DNA from: Pseudomonadota bacterium
GTDB lineage: Bacteria > Pseudomonadota > Gammaproteobacteria > Acidiferrobacterales > Acidiferrobacteraceae
Length of the DNA: 64,000 bases
Direction of reading: 5' to 3'
Assembly: GCA_021816625.1 (NCBI GenBank)
Contig: JAKAXM010000002.1
Coordinates: forward strand, 63,270-127,269
Position 1 is the stretch's first letter. The number at the start of each line of letters is the position of its first letter. Below the pieces are notes generated by a model, which saw nothing but the letters and a program-made list of their open reading frames with translations, made no database searches and was not told where the DNA came from. The position numbers and the translations under genes were made by a program. Of the stretch, positions 37,367-45,949 are shown piece by piece.

Positions 37367-37926
37367 CGACGAGGCAGGGTGCTGTGCTGCGGCGCGATGC
37401 GGCCTCCGTGGCCCGGATCGTGCGCGCGGGTGGGGTCGTAGGCTATGCCGTGGAGGCCTGCTTCGGGCTCGGTTGCGACCCACACAATGTGCGCGCCGTG
37501 AGACGGCTGCTGCGCTTAAAAAGGCGGCCGGCGGCCAAGGGTCTGATCGTGCTGGCCGACCGTGAGGCACGGTTAAATCCTTATGTCGCGGAGCTCCCGG
37601 CAGTGGCCCGTAAAAGCTGGCCCGGCCCCCATACGTGGCTGGTGCCGGCGGCACTTAGCCTGCCGCGTGTTGTACGCGGGCGGCACCGGGCGGTCGCCGT
37701 GCGCGTCACGGCACATCGGCAGGCGGCACGGCTGGTGCAGCTGTGCGGTTGCGGACTGATCTCGACAAGCGCTAACCGCGCGGGCGAGCGGCCAGCACGC
37801 TCCGATCGGGAACTGCGGCGGCGTTTCGGGCACGGGCTCGACGCCATCCTGATCGGACGGACCGGCGGTCTCGCGCGTCCGACATCCATCCGCGACGCGA
37901 CGAGTGGACGCCTGGTGCGATCATGA
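37363..37926 (+). CDS. tsaC: Threonylcarbamoyl-AMP synthase TsaC
   Basis: TsaC (YrdC/Sua5) makes threonylcarbamoyl-AMP from threonine, bicarbonate and ATP for t6A37 of tRNA. The 187 residues form the short YrdC-domain type (E. coli 190). Visible blocks are [41 protein letters not shown], and [17 protein letters not shown], where STSAN is the ATP/threonine-binding site. The typical GLGCDP matches. It has 4-base overlaps with purD before and hemF after. Confidence 0.93.
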   Translation: MTTRQGAVLRRDAASVARIVRAGGVVGYAVEACFGLGCDPHNVRAVRRLLRLKRRPAAKGLIVLADREARLNPYVAELPAVARKSWPGPHTWLVPAALSLPRVVRGRHRAVAVRVTAHRQAARLVQLCGCGLISTSANRAGERPARSDRELRRRFGHGLDAILIGRTGGLARPTSIRDATSGRLVRS

Positions 37927-38837
37927 GCGCGCAACGGATGGCGGTGCTCGCCTACTTGCAGGATCTGCAGGATCGCATCTGCGACGAGATCGTGGCCATC
38001 GAGGGCGGCGGGTGCCGCTTTCGGGAAGACCTATGGGAGCGTCCGCAGGGCGGTGGCGGGCGGTCGCGGGTGCTGACCGACGCACCCGTCTTCGAGCAAG
38101 CGGGCGTCAACTTCTCGCACGTTTACGGACAGGAATTGCCGCCGTCGGCCACCAAGGCGCGACCGGGGCTGGCCGGGTCGGCGTTTCATGCCGTCGGTCT
38201 CTCGCTTGTCTTTCATCCGCGCAACCCTTACGTCCCGACGACCCACTGCAACCTTCGTTATTTCGAGGCGCTGACCGATCCTGTCACGTGGTGGTTCGGC
38301 GGCGGCTTCGATCTCACCCCCTACTACGGCTTCGGCGAAGACGCCAAACACTGGCATGCGGTCGCGCAGGCGGCCTGCGCGGGCTATGACGCCGACGCCT
38401 ACCGGCGGTACAAGGCGTGGTGCGACGACTACTTCTTCATTAAGCACCGGAACGAGCCGCGCGGCATCGGGGGGCTCTTCTTCGACGACGTCCACAGCGG
38501 GGATTTTGAACGGGATTTCGGCTTTGTACGGGAGGTGGGCGATCACTTCCTTTTGGCCTACGCGCCCATCGCCAAGCGCCGCAAGGACACCCGTTACGGG
38601 GAGCGCGAGCGGGATTTTCAACTGTACCGGCGCGGCCGCTATGTCGAGTTCAATCTGGTCTATGACCGGGGTACCCTGTTTGGCCTGCAGTCCGGAGGGC
38701 GAACCGAATCCATACTGATGTCGCTGCCCCCCGAGGTACGGTTTCGTTACGACTGGCGCCCGGCGCCCGGCACGCCCGAGGCAGCCCTTTACGATACCTT
38801 CCTCAAGCCGCGCGATTGGCTGACCTGGCCGGATTGA
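37923..38837 (+). CDS. hemF: Coproporphyrinogen III oxidase, aerobic
   Basis: HemF oxidatively decarboxylates coproporphyrinogen III to protoporphyrinogen IX using O2, implying an aerobic cell. The 304-residue dimeric enzyme has [51 protein letters not shown] and [18 protein letters not shown]. All blocks match the family and its length (about 300). The 4-base overlap with tsaC is typical, as tsaC-hemF neighbours occur in other gammaproteobacteria (with aroE). Confidence 0.96.
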   Translation: MSAQRMAVLAYLQDLQDRICDEIVAIEGGGCRFREDLWERPQGGGGRSRVLTDAPVFEQAGVNFSHVYGQELPPSATKARPGLAGSAFHAVGLSLVFHPRNPYVPTTHCNLRYFEALTDPVTWWFGGGFDLTPYYGFGEDAKHWHAVAQAACAGYDADAYRRYKAWCDDYFFIKHRNEPRGIGGLFFDDVHSGDFERDFGFVREVGDHFLLAYAPIAKRRKDTRYGERERDFQLYRRGRYVEFNLVYDRGTLFGLQSGGRTESILMSLPPEVRFRYDWRPAPGTPEAALYDTFLKPRDWLTWPD

Positions 38838-38865
38838 GGTCGCCCGTGCGCGCGAGGAGCACCGC

Positions 38866-39450
38866 ATGCGACTGATGCCGGGACTGGTGATAGGCCTTGT
38901 GCTGCTGACTGGACTCACGCGGCCCGCTTGGGCCCATGAATCGCGAGCGAGCCGCGTATGGTCGCTCCTGGAGGCCACGGCCGGGATCCGCGAGGGCCAG
39001 GGTCCGGTACGGCTTTTTGTCTTCTTCGACCCCAACTGCCCCTACTGTCACCGAGTCTACGAGGCGCTGCAGCCTTATGTCGGGCGCGGCGGCATCGCCG
39101 TCCGCTGGATCCCAGTCGGCATATTGACGCAATCGAGCTACGGGAAGGCGGCCGCTCTCTTGGAGGCGAAAGACCCGGAACGGGCCTTGGCACGCATGGA
39201 GGAGGGCACGCGCGCAGGCCGCGGCGATATTCGTCCGCGCCGGGCGAATGCCCAGACGGCACAGGCCTTGGCGCGCGCCGTGGCGCTTTTCCAGGAATCC
39301 GGCGCCGCCGGTGTCCCCTTCCTCGTCTATCGCACCGGGGTCGGCCAATTACGCGCCGTGACGGGCGAACCGCCGCCTGGCGCCTTGCAGGCGATCATCG
39401 CCCGCCTGATGGCGCAGGCTAAAACGAAATCACGAAAGGCAAAACCATAA
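38866..39450 (+). CDS. Secreted thioredoxin-fold protein, DsbG/DsbC-like
   Basis: The 194-residue product starts behind GAGGAG and has a signal peptide, MRLMPGLVIGLVLLTGLTRP, with cleavage after AWA. The mature part holds one thioredoxin-fold active site in FFDPNCPYCHRVYEAL (CPYC) and a cis-Pro region GVPFLVYR, with a helical insertion. CPYC with a helical insert fits DsbG/DsbC-type or conjugation-related thiol oxidoreductases, but the dimerisation domain of DsbC is absent, so a monomeric oxidase or reductase is likely. Its 3' end overlaps the convergent small membrane gene by 32 bases. DsbD in this window may be its reductant. Confidence 0.78.
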   Translation: MRLMPGLVIGLVLLTGLTRPAWAHESRASRVWSLLEATAGIREGQGPVRLFVFFDPNCPYCHRVYEALQPYVGRGGIAVRWIPVGILTQSSYGKAAALLEAKDPERALARMEEGTRAGRGDIRPRRANAQTAQALARAVALFQESGAAGVPFLVYRTGVGQLRAVTGEPPPGALQAIIARLMAQAKTKSRKAKP

Positions 39451-39616
39451 AGGCAAGACTGCCCAGAATGAGCCATACTTGCTGGGAGACGAGCATGGGA
39501 AAGATCATGAGCGCCACACCCGCAAACAAGGCGACGGCGTGCTGCTGCTTACGCCCGTACACGAAATAGGCCGAACCTATGGTACCGAAGACGAGACCCC
39601 AGATCATGTTGGCCAT
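39419..39616 (-). CDS. Small two- or three-helix membrane protein
   Basis: The 65-residue protein consists almost wholly of hydrophobic helices: MIWGLVFGTIGSAYFVYGRK, HAVALFAGVALMIFPML and QVWLILGSLAFMVLPFVI, separated by the short basic turn GRKQQ. It looks like a conserved small inner-membrane protein. The minus-strand ATG (39614-39616) shares the bases CATG with a possible plus-strand start at 39615. I do not recognise a function. Confidence 0.7.
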   Translation of the reverse strand: MANMIWGLVFGTIGSAYFVYGRKQQHAVALFAGVALMIFPMLVSQQVWLILGSLAFMVLPFVISF

Positions 39617-40175
39617 GCAGAGACTCCGCATCCGACTGCAGCAAGGACGTGCCGCCTGGGGTTTTGCATGGTTACTCCCGGGTCTCTGGCAGACACCATC
39701 CCTCCTCGTCTTGCAGCACACTTATGAGGGACAAGCCCTGCATTGGGCGGTCCCGGCCCAGTCGGGCCAATACGCGGCCCCCATAACGGGGCTTACTGTA
39801 TCCACCTGGACAGTAGCCCCCGGGACGGCCGTAAGCGGGGCCGAGCCCCCCGATCGCGTCGTGCGATTCTACGTCGCCGGCCGCGTGAAACCCAAGCTTC
39901 TGTGCCTCGTCGATGTCCGCTACTTCCCGGAGGGTAATAGCTGGGTACCCTACTACCGGATGGATGAGCAGATGTATTTTACCCGTAAAGGTCACGAGTG
40001 GATGCCTCTGACCTTTATGAATGGTGTCCCGGCGCTCGTGACCTATACCCCGATCGGCTTCGCGAACGCCTCGGGTTACTACCGAAGCTTCAGCTTTGCC
40101 CGCACGACCGGCCCCATAACGCTCGCGGGGTGGACGATTACGCGCGACACCGCCGCGCCGCTGCCCGCGCCCTAA
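39579..40175 (+). CDS. Protein of unknown function
   Basis: Up to 198 residues with possible starts at 39579, 39606 or 39615. Third codon positions are strongly GC-biased, so it is very likely coding. The N-terminal region RAAWGFAWLLPGLWQTPSLL is hydrophobic and may be a signal anchor. The rest is Tyr/Trp rich with predicted beta strands (VVRFYVAGRVKPKLLCLVD, YYRMDEQMYFTRKG), consistent with an extracytoplasmic domain. It precedes another unrecognised membrane gene by 96 bases. Because it overlaps the 65-residue minus-strand gene at its 5' end, the true start cannot be decided. Confidence 0.65.
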   Translation: MVPKTRPQIMLAMQRLRIRLQQGRAAWGFAWLLPGLWQTPSLLVLQHTYEGQALHWAVPAQSGQYAAPITGLTVSTWTVAPGTAVSGAEPPDRVVRFYVAGRVKPKLLCLVDVRYFPEGNSWVPYYRMDEQMYFTRKGHEWMPLTFMNGVPALVTYTPIGFANASGYYRSFSFARTTGPITLAGWTITRDTAAPLPAP

Positions 40176-40226
40176 CGGCGGAACCGGCCTGTCGACCTCC
40201 CGGGTCCCAGACGCACGACCAATGCG

Positions 40227-40254
40227 GCCGCCGAGGCGTTAGCGCCTCTGCGGC
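40227..40254 (+). other. Hairpin 18 bases upstream of the following gene start
   Basis: GCCGCCGAGGCG (40227-40238), loop TTAG, CGCCTCTGCGGC (40243-40254): 11 of 12 base pairs form. No T-run follows. It lies between two unknown genes, just before the GTG at 40272, and may hinder or protect its ribosome site. Confidence 0.5.
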
Positions 40255-40271
40255 GAGGACAGATACCAGAC

Positions 40272-41393
40272 GTGGCGACAGATTCGAACGTTCCGACATC
40301 AGCACCCCGCGCCCTCGGATGGCAAGCCCTCGCCAGTAGTGCAGGCCTCGTAGCGTTGGGCGCTGGCGCAATGACGTTTCTGGTGGCTTTTGTCGTCGTG
40401 TTCATGTACCTCGCCGCACGGCACGCCCTCTGGTTGTGGCCGCGGCTGATCTCGTCGCCGCCGCTCATCACAGGGGCTTTCGGCGTGGTTCTGGTAGCCC
40501 TGGCTTCGCCAGGGCTGTTTTCCATACCGCTTGCCTTACTGCACCGCCGCCCCTGCCCGCGCATGCCCAGATATGGATACGCGGGGGTTGTCCTTTGTGT
40601 CGCGTCATTGGGGGGAGCGGTGGCGATCGCCATAGGCAGCGGGTTTCAGGGATTTTCGCTTGAGATAGCGCTTGCCGCCATGGCCCTCGGGGCTGCGAGC
40701 ATCGATATCGGCTGTGGCCTGTGGACCATGCCGAACCGTGAGTCACACGACATCTGCGCGCGCGGGGAGGGGGTGAAACAGGTCGGGGCGGCCCTTTGGA
40801 ATATCTTCGCGCGGGGCCTCGGCATGATGTTCGCCTTTGTCGTATCGTGGTCTTACGTCGGCTCGTTTGTGAATGATGGGCGGAGCGGCCCGGGGCCATG
40901 GTGGCCATTAGGAGTCGACTTGTTCGCGGCCATGCTACTTACCGTGATTGCGAGCACCGCGGGTTATTGGCTGGGTCTGCTATACGCCGAGGGGCGCACG
41001 CACCTCCCCAAGGACTGGGGCCGAATCATCGTCGTGGTCTGGCTTGGGTTGCTCGCAGTCCTCTTCTACATTAGCCCAATCTCCTTTTATGTCATGCGCG
41101 CGGCGGGGATCGGCGGGCGCCTGGAGCGATTACAGCTCCAACGGGATGATGCGGCGGCCTTGGGCCTGCCGGACGCGGCGATTTCGGGTATCTGTATGGT
41201 GGCCCAGTCGGCGCATGCCTTGTATGTGACGGGGGAGCGGATCCTCTGCCAGGCACGCCCCTTCGACACCAGCGCCTACCGGCGCACCGAGACCACGATA
41301 TGGCGGATTCCGATGCGCGATGTGATCTGGGTCGGGCCGCCCCTGGGGGCCACGCGGCGCCAGGATGGTAACCGGAAAGGCGCGCGACCATGA
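40272..41393 (+). CDS. Multi-helix membrane protein of unknown function
   Basis: The 373-residue product from a GTG at 40272 has about six or seven transmembrane helices (approximately 17-42, 60-83, 98-120, 127-148, 182-202, 216-240, 255-275) and a C-terminal cytoplasmic or periplasmic part of about 95 residues with RLERLQLQRDDAAALGLP and a final basic tail RRQDGNRKGARP. A DIGCGLWTMP stretch follows helix four. I do not recognise the family. Its composition seems a little lower in GC than neighbours, and the preceding and following genes are unrelated, so it may be accessory. Confidence 0.6.
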   Translation: MATDSNVPTSAPRALGWQALASSAGLVALGAGAMTFLVAFVVVFMYLAARHALWLWPRLISSPPLITGAFGVVLVALASPGLFSIPLALLHRRPCPRMPRYGYAGVVLCVASLGGAVAIAIGSGFQGFSLEIALAAMALGAASIDIGCGLWTMPNRESHDICARGEGVKQVGAALWNIFARGLGMMFAFVVSWSYVGSFVNDGRSGPGPWWPLGVDLFAAMLLTVIASTAGYWLGLLYAEGRTHLPKDWGRIIVVVWLGLLAVLFYISPISFYVMRAAGIGGRLERLQLQRDDAAALGLPDAAISGICMVAQSAHALYVTGERILCQARPFDTSAYRRTETTIWRIPMRDVIWVGPPLGATRRQDGNRKGARP

Positions 41394-41678
41394 GAGGTCC
41401 GGACCTGAGTACTGCCTTGCGTGATGGGCTTACGTAAGGCCGAGGGTGGCCGCGTGAGTCCCCCACCGTAATGTCCGCTTTTGTTCTCGGCGGGAACGCG
41501 GCACAGGGGTTTGTGACCATGCGCGGTGCGGATCCCGATCGACCGCGCATCGTTTAGGGGTGACAGCCAAACACCTGAGGCCGGCGGTTGTGGCCGAGCA
41601 TTGTGAGGTTCACGGTGCGCTTTTTTAAATTTAGCGCCTGCGGCGCCGGTTAGCGGGGCCGCCTGTGGGCCCGGGTCT
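41394..41678. other. Intergenic region with unexplained sequence
   Basis: The 285 bases between two gene ends hold no convincing gene. A tract TTTTTTAAATTTA near 41623-41635 lies beside GC-rich inverted repeats, GCGCC-TGC-GGCGC. On the minus strand, TGTCACCCCTAAACGATGC (near 41547-41565) looks like the kind of end seen in some insertion sequences, but no second end or transposase is present. It may be a relic or simply regulatory. Confidence 0.35.
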
Positions 41679-42290
41679 CTAGAACCCGCGTGCCAAAAGC
41701 ATGAGGAGAAACTCCACCGCCTCGAAATGCCGGAGCGCGTCGGCAAGACGGGCGCCCCAGGCCGTGATCCCATGATCGCGCACCATGAGCGCCGGCAAGG
41801 GGCGCGGGTGGTCGCGCAGAAAGGTTTCCACGGCCTGGCCTATGGACGCGACGTCGGGGTGATTGGTGAAGACCGGGACGGCAGCGGGGGTGCCATCGTC
41901 CCAAATGCCGAGCGCCTTGATCATCTCGACCCGCGGGAGCACGATCGGATCCCGCCCCCGACTCGCGAGTATGGCCTCCACGGAGTGGCCGTGTAGGCAG
42001 GCGGTGGCACCGGGCTGGGTGCGATAGATCGCCCCATGAATCGCGACCTCAGCAGACGGCTTGGCGTCGGGACGGCCGCGTTCCCGGATTTCCCCATCCT
42101 CGAGGCCAACGCGCACGAAGTCGGCAGGCCCCAAATCGCCCTTGCTGACCCCGCTCGCGGTGATCCAAAACGAGGACTCGTCGGCACGCGCGCTCAGGTT
42201 ACCAGCAGTAGCCCACATCCAGCCACGGTCGTAGAAGCGCCGGCCGATCGCGGCGAGATCGCGGCGCAGGTCCTGGGACACCGTCGTCAC
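41679..42290 (-). CDS. mtnB: Methylthioribulose-1-phosphate dehydratase
   Basis: MtnB dehydrates methylthioribulose-1-phosphate to diketo-methylthiopentyl phosphate in the MTA salvage pathway. The 203 residues show the class-II aldolase fold: WATAGNLSARADESSFWIT, PSAEVAIHGAIYR, CLHGHSVEAIL (zinc His pair) and VRDHGITAWG. The start is a GTG at 42288-42290 forming GTGA with the end of the RuBisCO-like gene. It is the last gene in the mtnD-RLP-mtnB run. MtnA and MtnK are not in the window. Confidence 0.9.
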   Translation of the reverse strand: MTTVSQDLRRDLAAIGRRFYDRGWMWATAGNLSARADESSFWITASGVSKGDLGPADFVRVGLEDGEIRERGRPDAKPSAEVAIHGAIYRTQPGATACLHGHSVEAILASRGRDPIVLPRVEMIKALGIWDDGTPAAVPVFTNHPDVASIGQAVETFLRDHPRPLPALMVRDHGITAWGARLADALRHFEAVEFLLMLLARGF

Positions 42291-43399
42291 AAGCCCTCCA
42301 TGGCCGCCAGGAAATCCGCCACGGCGGCGCGCGGCGGTTTGCCGGCATCGAAAATCGCGGAACCGGCATTGATGACAAGATCGCGGCCATAGTCCTGCAT
42401 GAGTGCCGGGACGATGGCGGGTTTGATCCCCGCCGACGGCCCCGGGAACACGGCCGGCCAATCCCCGTCGGCCGCCGATAGGGCGGCAATGACCCGTGCC
42501 TCGTCGTCCCGGGCGAAGGGCAGCGAGCCAAACCGCGCTGGATGCAACACGATGTCGGCGCCGGCGCGGCGCATCAGCCGACCGAGGACCAGCGAATAAT
42601 CGATCCCGTGGTCGGGACTGAGGGCGAGCGCCCCCGCGAGTGCCGGATGGGCGATGATGGGGACCCCGATAGCGGGATCGGCGGCCAGGGCCTCGAGCAT
42701 CGGGTAACCGTAGACGAGGACGTTGAGCAGCAGGGCATTGGCGCCGGCCGCCACCAGGGCACGGGCGCGTTCCAGCAGACGGTCGGCGCGCCCCGTGACA
42801 TTGACCGCATAGAGAAACGGTCGGCCGCGTCTCTGGCTGATGCGCTCGATGACGGGGCGGCACGCGCGCAGGCGCTCCATCGTCGGCGCTTGGGCGATAT
42901 CAGGCAGGATCTCATCGTCCTTGATGAGATCCAGATCGGTATCGACCAGGCCCTCCAGAAGGACGGCGTGATCGGCCGCGGACAGCCCCAGGGCGGGCTT
43001 GAATATCGCCATAAGCAAAGGGCGGTCGCGTACGCCCAATAAGCGGCGCAGGCCCGCGATTCCATAACGAGGACGCGTGCCGACCGTAGGCGGCAGGGTC
43101 AGGTCGACGAGGCGGGCGGGCCCGGCGAGGCTGTATTTGCCAAACACCATGGTCAGAACGGAGCCGATATCGCCCTCGGTATTACCCACAGGAAAGGCGA
43201 TGGTGGCCTGGGATCCGCCCGTACTCGTTTGCACCGCGCAGACCTCGGCGCGGCAGGCGGCAAGGGCCGCCTCCCGGCCCGGATAATGGGCGTCGGCGCT
43301 ACCTAGGGTCTGGCCCACGGCGATGATCTCGGCCTGCCGCGCCGCGTCCACACCCACCGGGAAACGGTAGGTGGCGAGTATGACGGAAGGGGAGGTCAC
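42287..43399 (-). CDS. mtnW: RuBisCO-like protein (MtnW-type enolase) with altered C-terminal loop
   Basis: The 370-residue type IV RuBisCO-like protein carries FGKYS with Lys88 (the proposed base), IFKPALG with Lys134, and DLIKDDE with Lys160, Asp162 and Glu163 (carbamate and Mg ligands), as in MtnW of Bacillus, which tautomerises diketo-methylthiopentyl phosphate. The next block has HPAL, and PSAGIK at 321-326. In Bacillus the last phosphate loop reads INAGGGIHGHP with extra glycines; here it is INAGSAIFDAG, several residues shorter and lacking the triple glycine. So the catalytic residues are kept and one phosphate contact is changed. Its position between mtnD and mtnB supports the enolase role. 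It overlaps mtnD by 4 bases. Confidence 0.85.
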   Translation of the reverse strand: MTSPSVILATYRFPVGVDAARQAEIIAVGQTLGSADAHYPGREAALAACRAEVCAVQTSTGGSQATIAFPVGNTEGDIGSVLTMVFGKYSLAGPARLVDLTLPPTVGTRPRYGIAGLRRLLGVRDRPLLMAIFKPALGLSAADHAVLLEGLVDTDLDLIKDDEILPDIAQAPTMERLRACRPVIERISQRRGRPFLYAVNVTGRADRLLERARALVAAGANALLLNVLVYGYPMLEALAADPAIGVPIIAHPALAGALALSPDHGIDYSLVLGRLMRRAGADIVLHPARFGSLPFARDDEARVIAALSAADGDWPAVFPGPSAGIKPAIVPALMQDYGRDLVINAGSAIFDAGKPPRAAVADFLAAMEGL

Positions 43400-43935
43400 A
43401 CGAGCGCGATCGGGGTGTGGGTATATACCGGCACCCAGCCGGCCTTGTCGCTGAAGTAGCGTACCGCCTTAATCCGCGGCGAATCGCCCATGACGAACCA
43501 ATGTTCGGTTCGGGCCGGTACGTTGATGTAGTCCCCGGCCGTGACCTTGAGCAGCATCTGCTGGCCATCGTGCCCAATGAAACCGAAATAGCCGGCGCCC
43601 GCCAGGACATAGCGGACCTCGTCATCATCGTGATAGTGGACGGCCGCGAATTTGGCGAGGGCTTCGCCGAGACCGGGAAGGTCCTCGTGGAGGACGATGA
43701 GGTCACGGGCCTCGTAACCGTGTTCGGCCCGCAGGGCCGCAAACCGATGCTCGACGAAACCCAGCAACTCATCCTGCTCGGGACCGGCAAGCGCCTGCGC
43801 CGCGAGCAGGACCCGCGCCCGCTTATCGTCGGGCAGATCCCAGCAGTGGAGGGCGATGCCCAGGGGGCTCAGATATTCCGTGATCCGCGCAAGTTCGGTG
43901 AGTCGCGCGCCATCCTGTAAACGCAGTTCGGCCAT
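43396..43935 (-). CDS. mtnD: Acireductone dioxygenase
   Basis: MtnD (ARD) oxidises the acireductone to the 2-oxo acid precursor of methionine. The 179-residue cupin has the metal ligands His100, His102 and Glu106 in AVHYHDDDEVRYVL and His145 in PARTEHWFVMG, in the HxH-x3-E and distant-His pattern. It is the first gene of the minus-strand mtnD-RLP-mtnB operon and begins just after the end of rhlB, on the same strand as rhlB, 7 bases apart. The reaction also needs MtnC/MtnX phosphatase, not seen here. Confidence 0.94.
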   Translation of the reverse strand: MAELRLQDGARLTELARITEYLSPLGIALHCWDLPDDKRARVLLAAQALAGPEQDELLGFVEHRFAALRAEHGYEARDLIVLHEDLPGLGEALAKFAAVHYHDDDEVRYVLAGAGYFGFIGHDGQQMLLKVTAGDYINVPARTEHWFVMGDSPRIKAVRYFSDKAGWVPVYTHTPIALV

Positions 43936-43942
43936 AGGTCAG

Positions 43943-45382
43943 CTAACCCAGCACCGGCTTCTCAGGGGTCTTGCGGCCCCGCGGACGGACCGGGTCGGCA
44001 GGCGCGCGTGCTGGGCGGGCCTCCGCCGCCCTCGGGGCGGGGACGGATGCCTGGCTTGCGGCGGGGACGGATGGGTCCGCAACAGGGGGCCGCCCCTCGC
44101 GCCGAGGCTGTCCGTGGCGCGGCGCACGGCCCCGGCCATGGCCATCCCGGCTTGCCCCTGGCCGCCTTGCCACACGCTCCGGGGGGGCGCCGCGTACGGG
44201 CCGATTCAGGGTCACGAGCAGATCGTCGGTGACATGCACGACGGGGATCTTGTGACCGATGTAGGCCTCGATGTCGAGCAGTGAAAACGCGTACTCGTCA
44301 CAGGCCAGGCTTACCGCCTCGCCGGCGGCGCCGGCGCGTGCGGTGCGCCCAATGCGATGCACGTAGTCCTCCGCATCCTGTGGCAGATCGTAATTGAAGA
44401 CGTGGCTCACATCCGGGATATGGAGACCGCGGGCCGCGACATCCGTCGCCACAAGCACCGGGAAGCGCCCCTCCTGGAAATCGGCGAGCAGGCCCTGACG
44501 CTTTTGCTGCGGCACGTCCCCCGAGAGGACTGCGGCCGGAAAATCATTGGCGGCAAGCCAGCCATGAACCCGCTCGGCGGCATGCTTCGTGTTGGTAAAG
44601 ACGAGCGCCCGCGCCACCTGCTCTTTGCGCAAAAGACCGACGAGCACGGGCAGCTTTTCATCCTGCGCCAAATGGTAGAGCCGCTCTCGGACACGTTCTG
44701 CGGTCATCTTTTCGGCCTCGATGCGCACGAGTTCCGGGTTGTTCATGTGCTCGTAGGCAAGCTCCATGACCCGGTAGGACAGCGTGGCCGAAAAAAGCAG
44801 ACTCAGGCGCTCGGTAGGCTTGGGCATGCGGTGCAAAAGAAAACGTATGTCCTTGATGAAGCCGAGATCGAACATGCGATCGGCCTCGTCTAACACCATG
44901 ACCTGTAGCGCCTGCAAATCGAACACATGCTGCTTGAAATAGTCGATCAGACGGCCCGGTGTGCCGATCAGGATGTCGACGCCGTCTTCTATGTCCTTGC
45001 GCTGACTCTCGTAGCCCGTACCCCCATAGGCCAGCCGTAAGCTGAGGCCACAGTCCGCGCCCAAGACCAAGGCGTCCTTATGGATCTGGATCGCCAATTC
45101 ACGGGTTGGCGCGAGGATCAGGGCGCGGGGTTGGTTGGGACGCCGCCCAGGGGCCTCGGGAACGCGCAGGAGCCGAGTAAAGACCGCCAGCAGAAAGGCC
45201 GCTGTCTTGCCTGTACCGGTCTGCGCCTGCCCCGCGACATCATGACCGGCCAAGGCCTTGGGCAGGGTCGCCGCCTGGATGGGGGTACAGTAGGTAAAGC
45301 CCGCTTTTAAGACGCCGGACAAGACCGCTGGGGGCAAACCGAGGTCGGAAAACGCCCGCTGAGTAAGGTGGGTGTCTGTCAT
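43943..45382 (-). CDS. rhlB: DEAD-box RNA helicase, RhlB-type
   Basis: The 479-residue protein has the Q motif [14 protein letters not shown]...[15 protein letters not shown] (motif I), [22 protein letters not shown] (DEAD), SAT, and [26 protein letters not shown] at 45382 resembles RhlB. Beyond residue 390 it has a Pro/Arg/Ala-rich basic tail of about 80 residues, which in RhlB binds RNase E or RNA. It lies upstream of and divergent from trxA, as in E. coli where rhlB, trxA and rho are neighbours. mtnD follows 7 bases downstream. Confidence 0.92.
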   Translation of the reverse strand: MTDTHLTQRAFSDLGLPPAVLSGVLKAGFTYCTPIQAATLPKALAGHDVAGQAQTGTGKTAAFLLAVFTRLLRVPEAPGRRPNQPRALILAPTRELAIQIHKDALVLGADCGLSLRLAYGGTGYESQRKDIEDGVDILIGTPGRLIDYFKQHVFDLQALQVMVLDEADRMFDLGFIKDIRFLLHRMPKPTERLSLLFSATLSYRVMELAYEHMNNPELVRIEAEKMTAERVRERLYHLAQDEKLPVLVGLLRKEQVARALVFTNTKHAAERVHGWLAANDFPAAVLSGDVPQQKRQGLLADFQEGRFPVLVATDVAARGLHIPDVSHVFNYDLPQDAEDYVHRIGRTARAGAAGEAVSLACDEYAFSLLDIEAYIGHKIPVVHVTDDLLVTLNRPVRGAPPERVARRPGASRDGHGRGRAPRHGQPRREGRPPVADPSVPAASQASVPAPRAAEARPARAPADPVRPRGRKTPEKPVLG

Positions 45383-45533
45383 TAGTGGTTTATCATAGCA
45401 AAAGGCGTGGGCTGGGGAAACCACGGGGAGTCTTGCCAACCTCAGGCCCTTCCGTCCACAATACCCCGACTGCAGCGCGTCCCTCTCAACCCATAGAAAC
45501 AAGAATGCACTCCACAAAACCGAGACCGACACC

Positions 45534-45860
45534 ATGAGCCAAGGCATCATCTATGTAACCGACGACACCTTCCAGGAGGCCGTACTGAATGCGACGGGCC
45601 CCGTGCTGGTCGATTATTGGGCCGAATGGTGCGGGCCCTGCAAAATGATCGCCCCGGTGCTGGAAGAGGTGGCACGCGACTATAAAGACCGGCTGACGGT
45701 CGCAAAACTCAACATCGACGAGAACCCTGCGACCCCCCCTAAATACGGCATTCGCGGCATCCCGACCCTTATGCTTTTCAAGAACGGCGCCATCGAAGCC
45801 ACCAAGGTCGGGGCGATGTCGAAGTCTCAATTGTCGGCGTTTTTGGACGCCAACCTGTAG
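45534..45860 (+). CDS. trxA: Thioredoxin 1
   Basis: The 108-residue protein has [17 protein letters not shown] with the Cys-Gly-Pro-Cys pair at 33-36, [13 protein letters not shown] with cis-Pro, and the standard length. It reduces disulfides in the cytoplasm and is the electron source for DsbD, which is also in this window. A possible promoter, TTGCCA at 45433 and CACAAT at 45457 (18-base spacer), lies upstream. The gene is divergent from rhlB and is followed by rho after 173 bases, the conserved rhlB/trxA/rho arrangement. Confidence 0.97.
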   Translation: MSQGIIYVTDDTFQEAVLNATGPVLVDYWAEWCGPCKMIAPVLEEVARDYKDRLTVAKLNIDENPATPPKYGIRGIPTLMLFKNGAIEATKVGAMSKSQLSAFLDANL

Positions 45861-45868
45861 TCTTGACG

Positions 45869-45949
45869 CCTTGGCCGCTTCCGCCACTGGACGCTGAACG
45901 GCCAAGGTGCTAAGGTCTTTACGTAGAAAGCGCGGTTCCCCAGCTTTCT
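45869..45949 (+). promoter_or_regulatory. trxA-rho leader with two inverted repeats
   Basis: CCTTGGCC (45869-45876) pairs with GGCCAAGG (45900-45907), and AGAAAGC (45925-45931) pairs with GCTTTCT (45943-45949), followed by a pyrimidine-rich tract to about 45970. The first may end trxA and the second, with its C-rich flank, could be part of the rho autoregulatory leader. No perfect intrinsic terminator is present. Confidence 0.45.

Noticed and set aside
41276-41773. A 165-codon minus-strand frame through the spacer before mtnB
   Set aside because: It overlaps coding sequence on both sides, lacks a ribosome site and has no family features.
45392-45397. TATGAT on the minus strand as rhlB -10
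   Set aside because: It would start transcription about three bases before the ATG, with no good -35, so a leaderless message would be needed.
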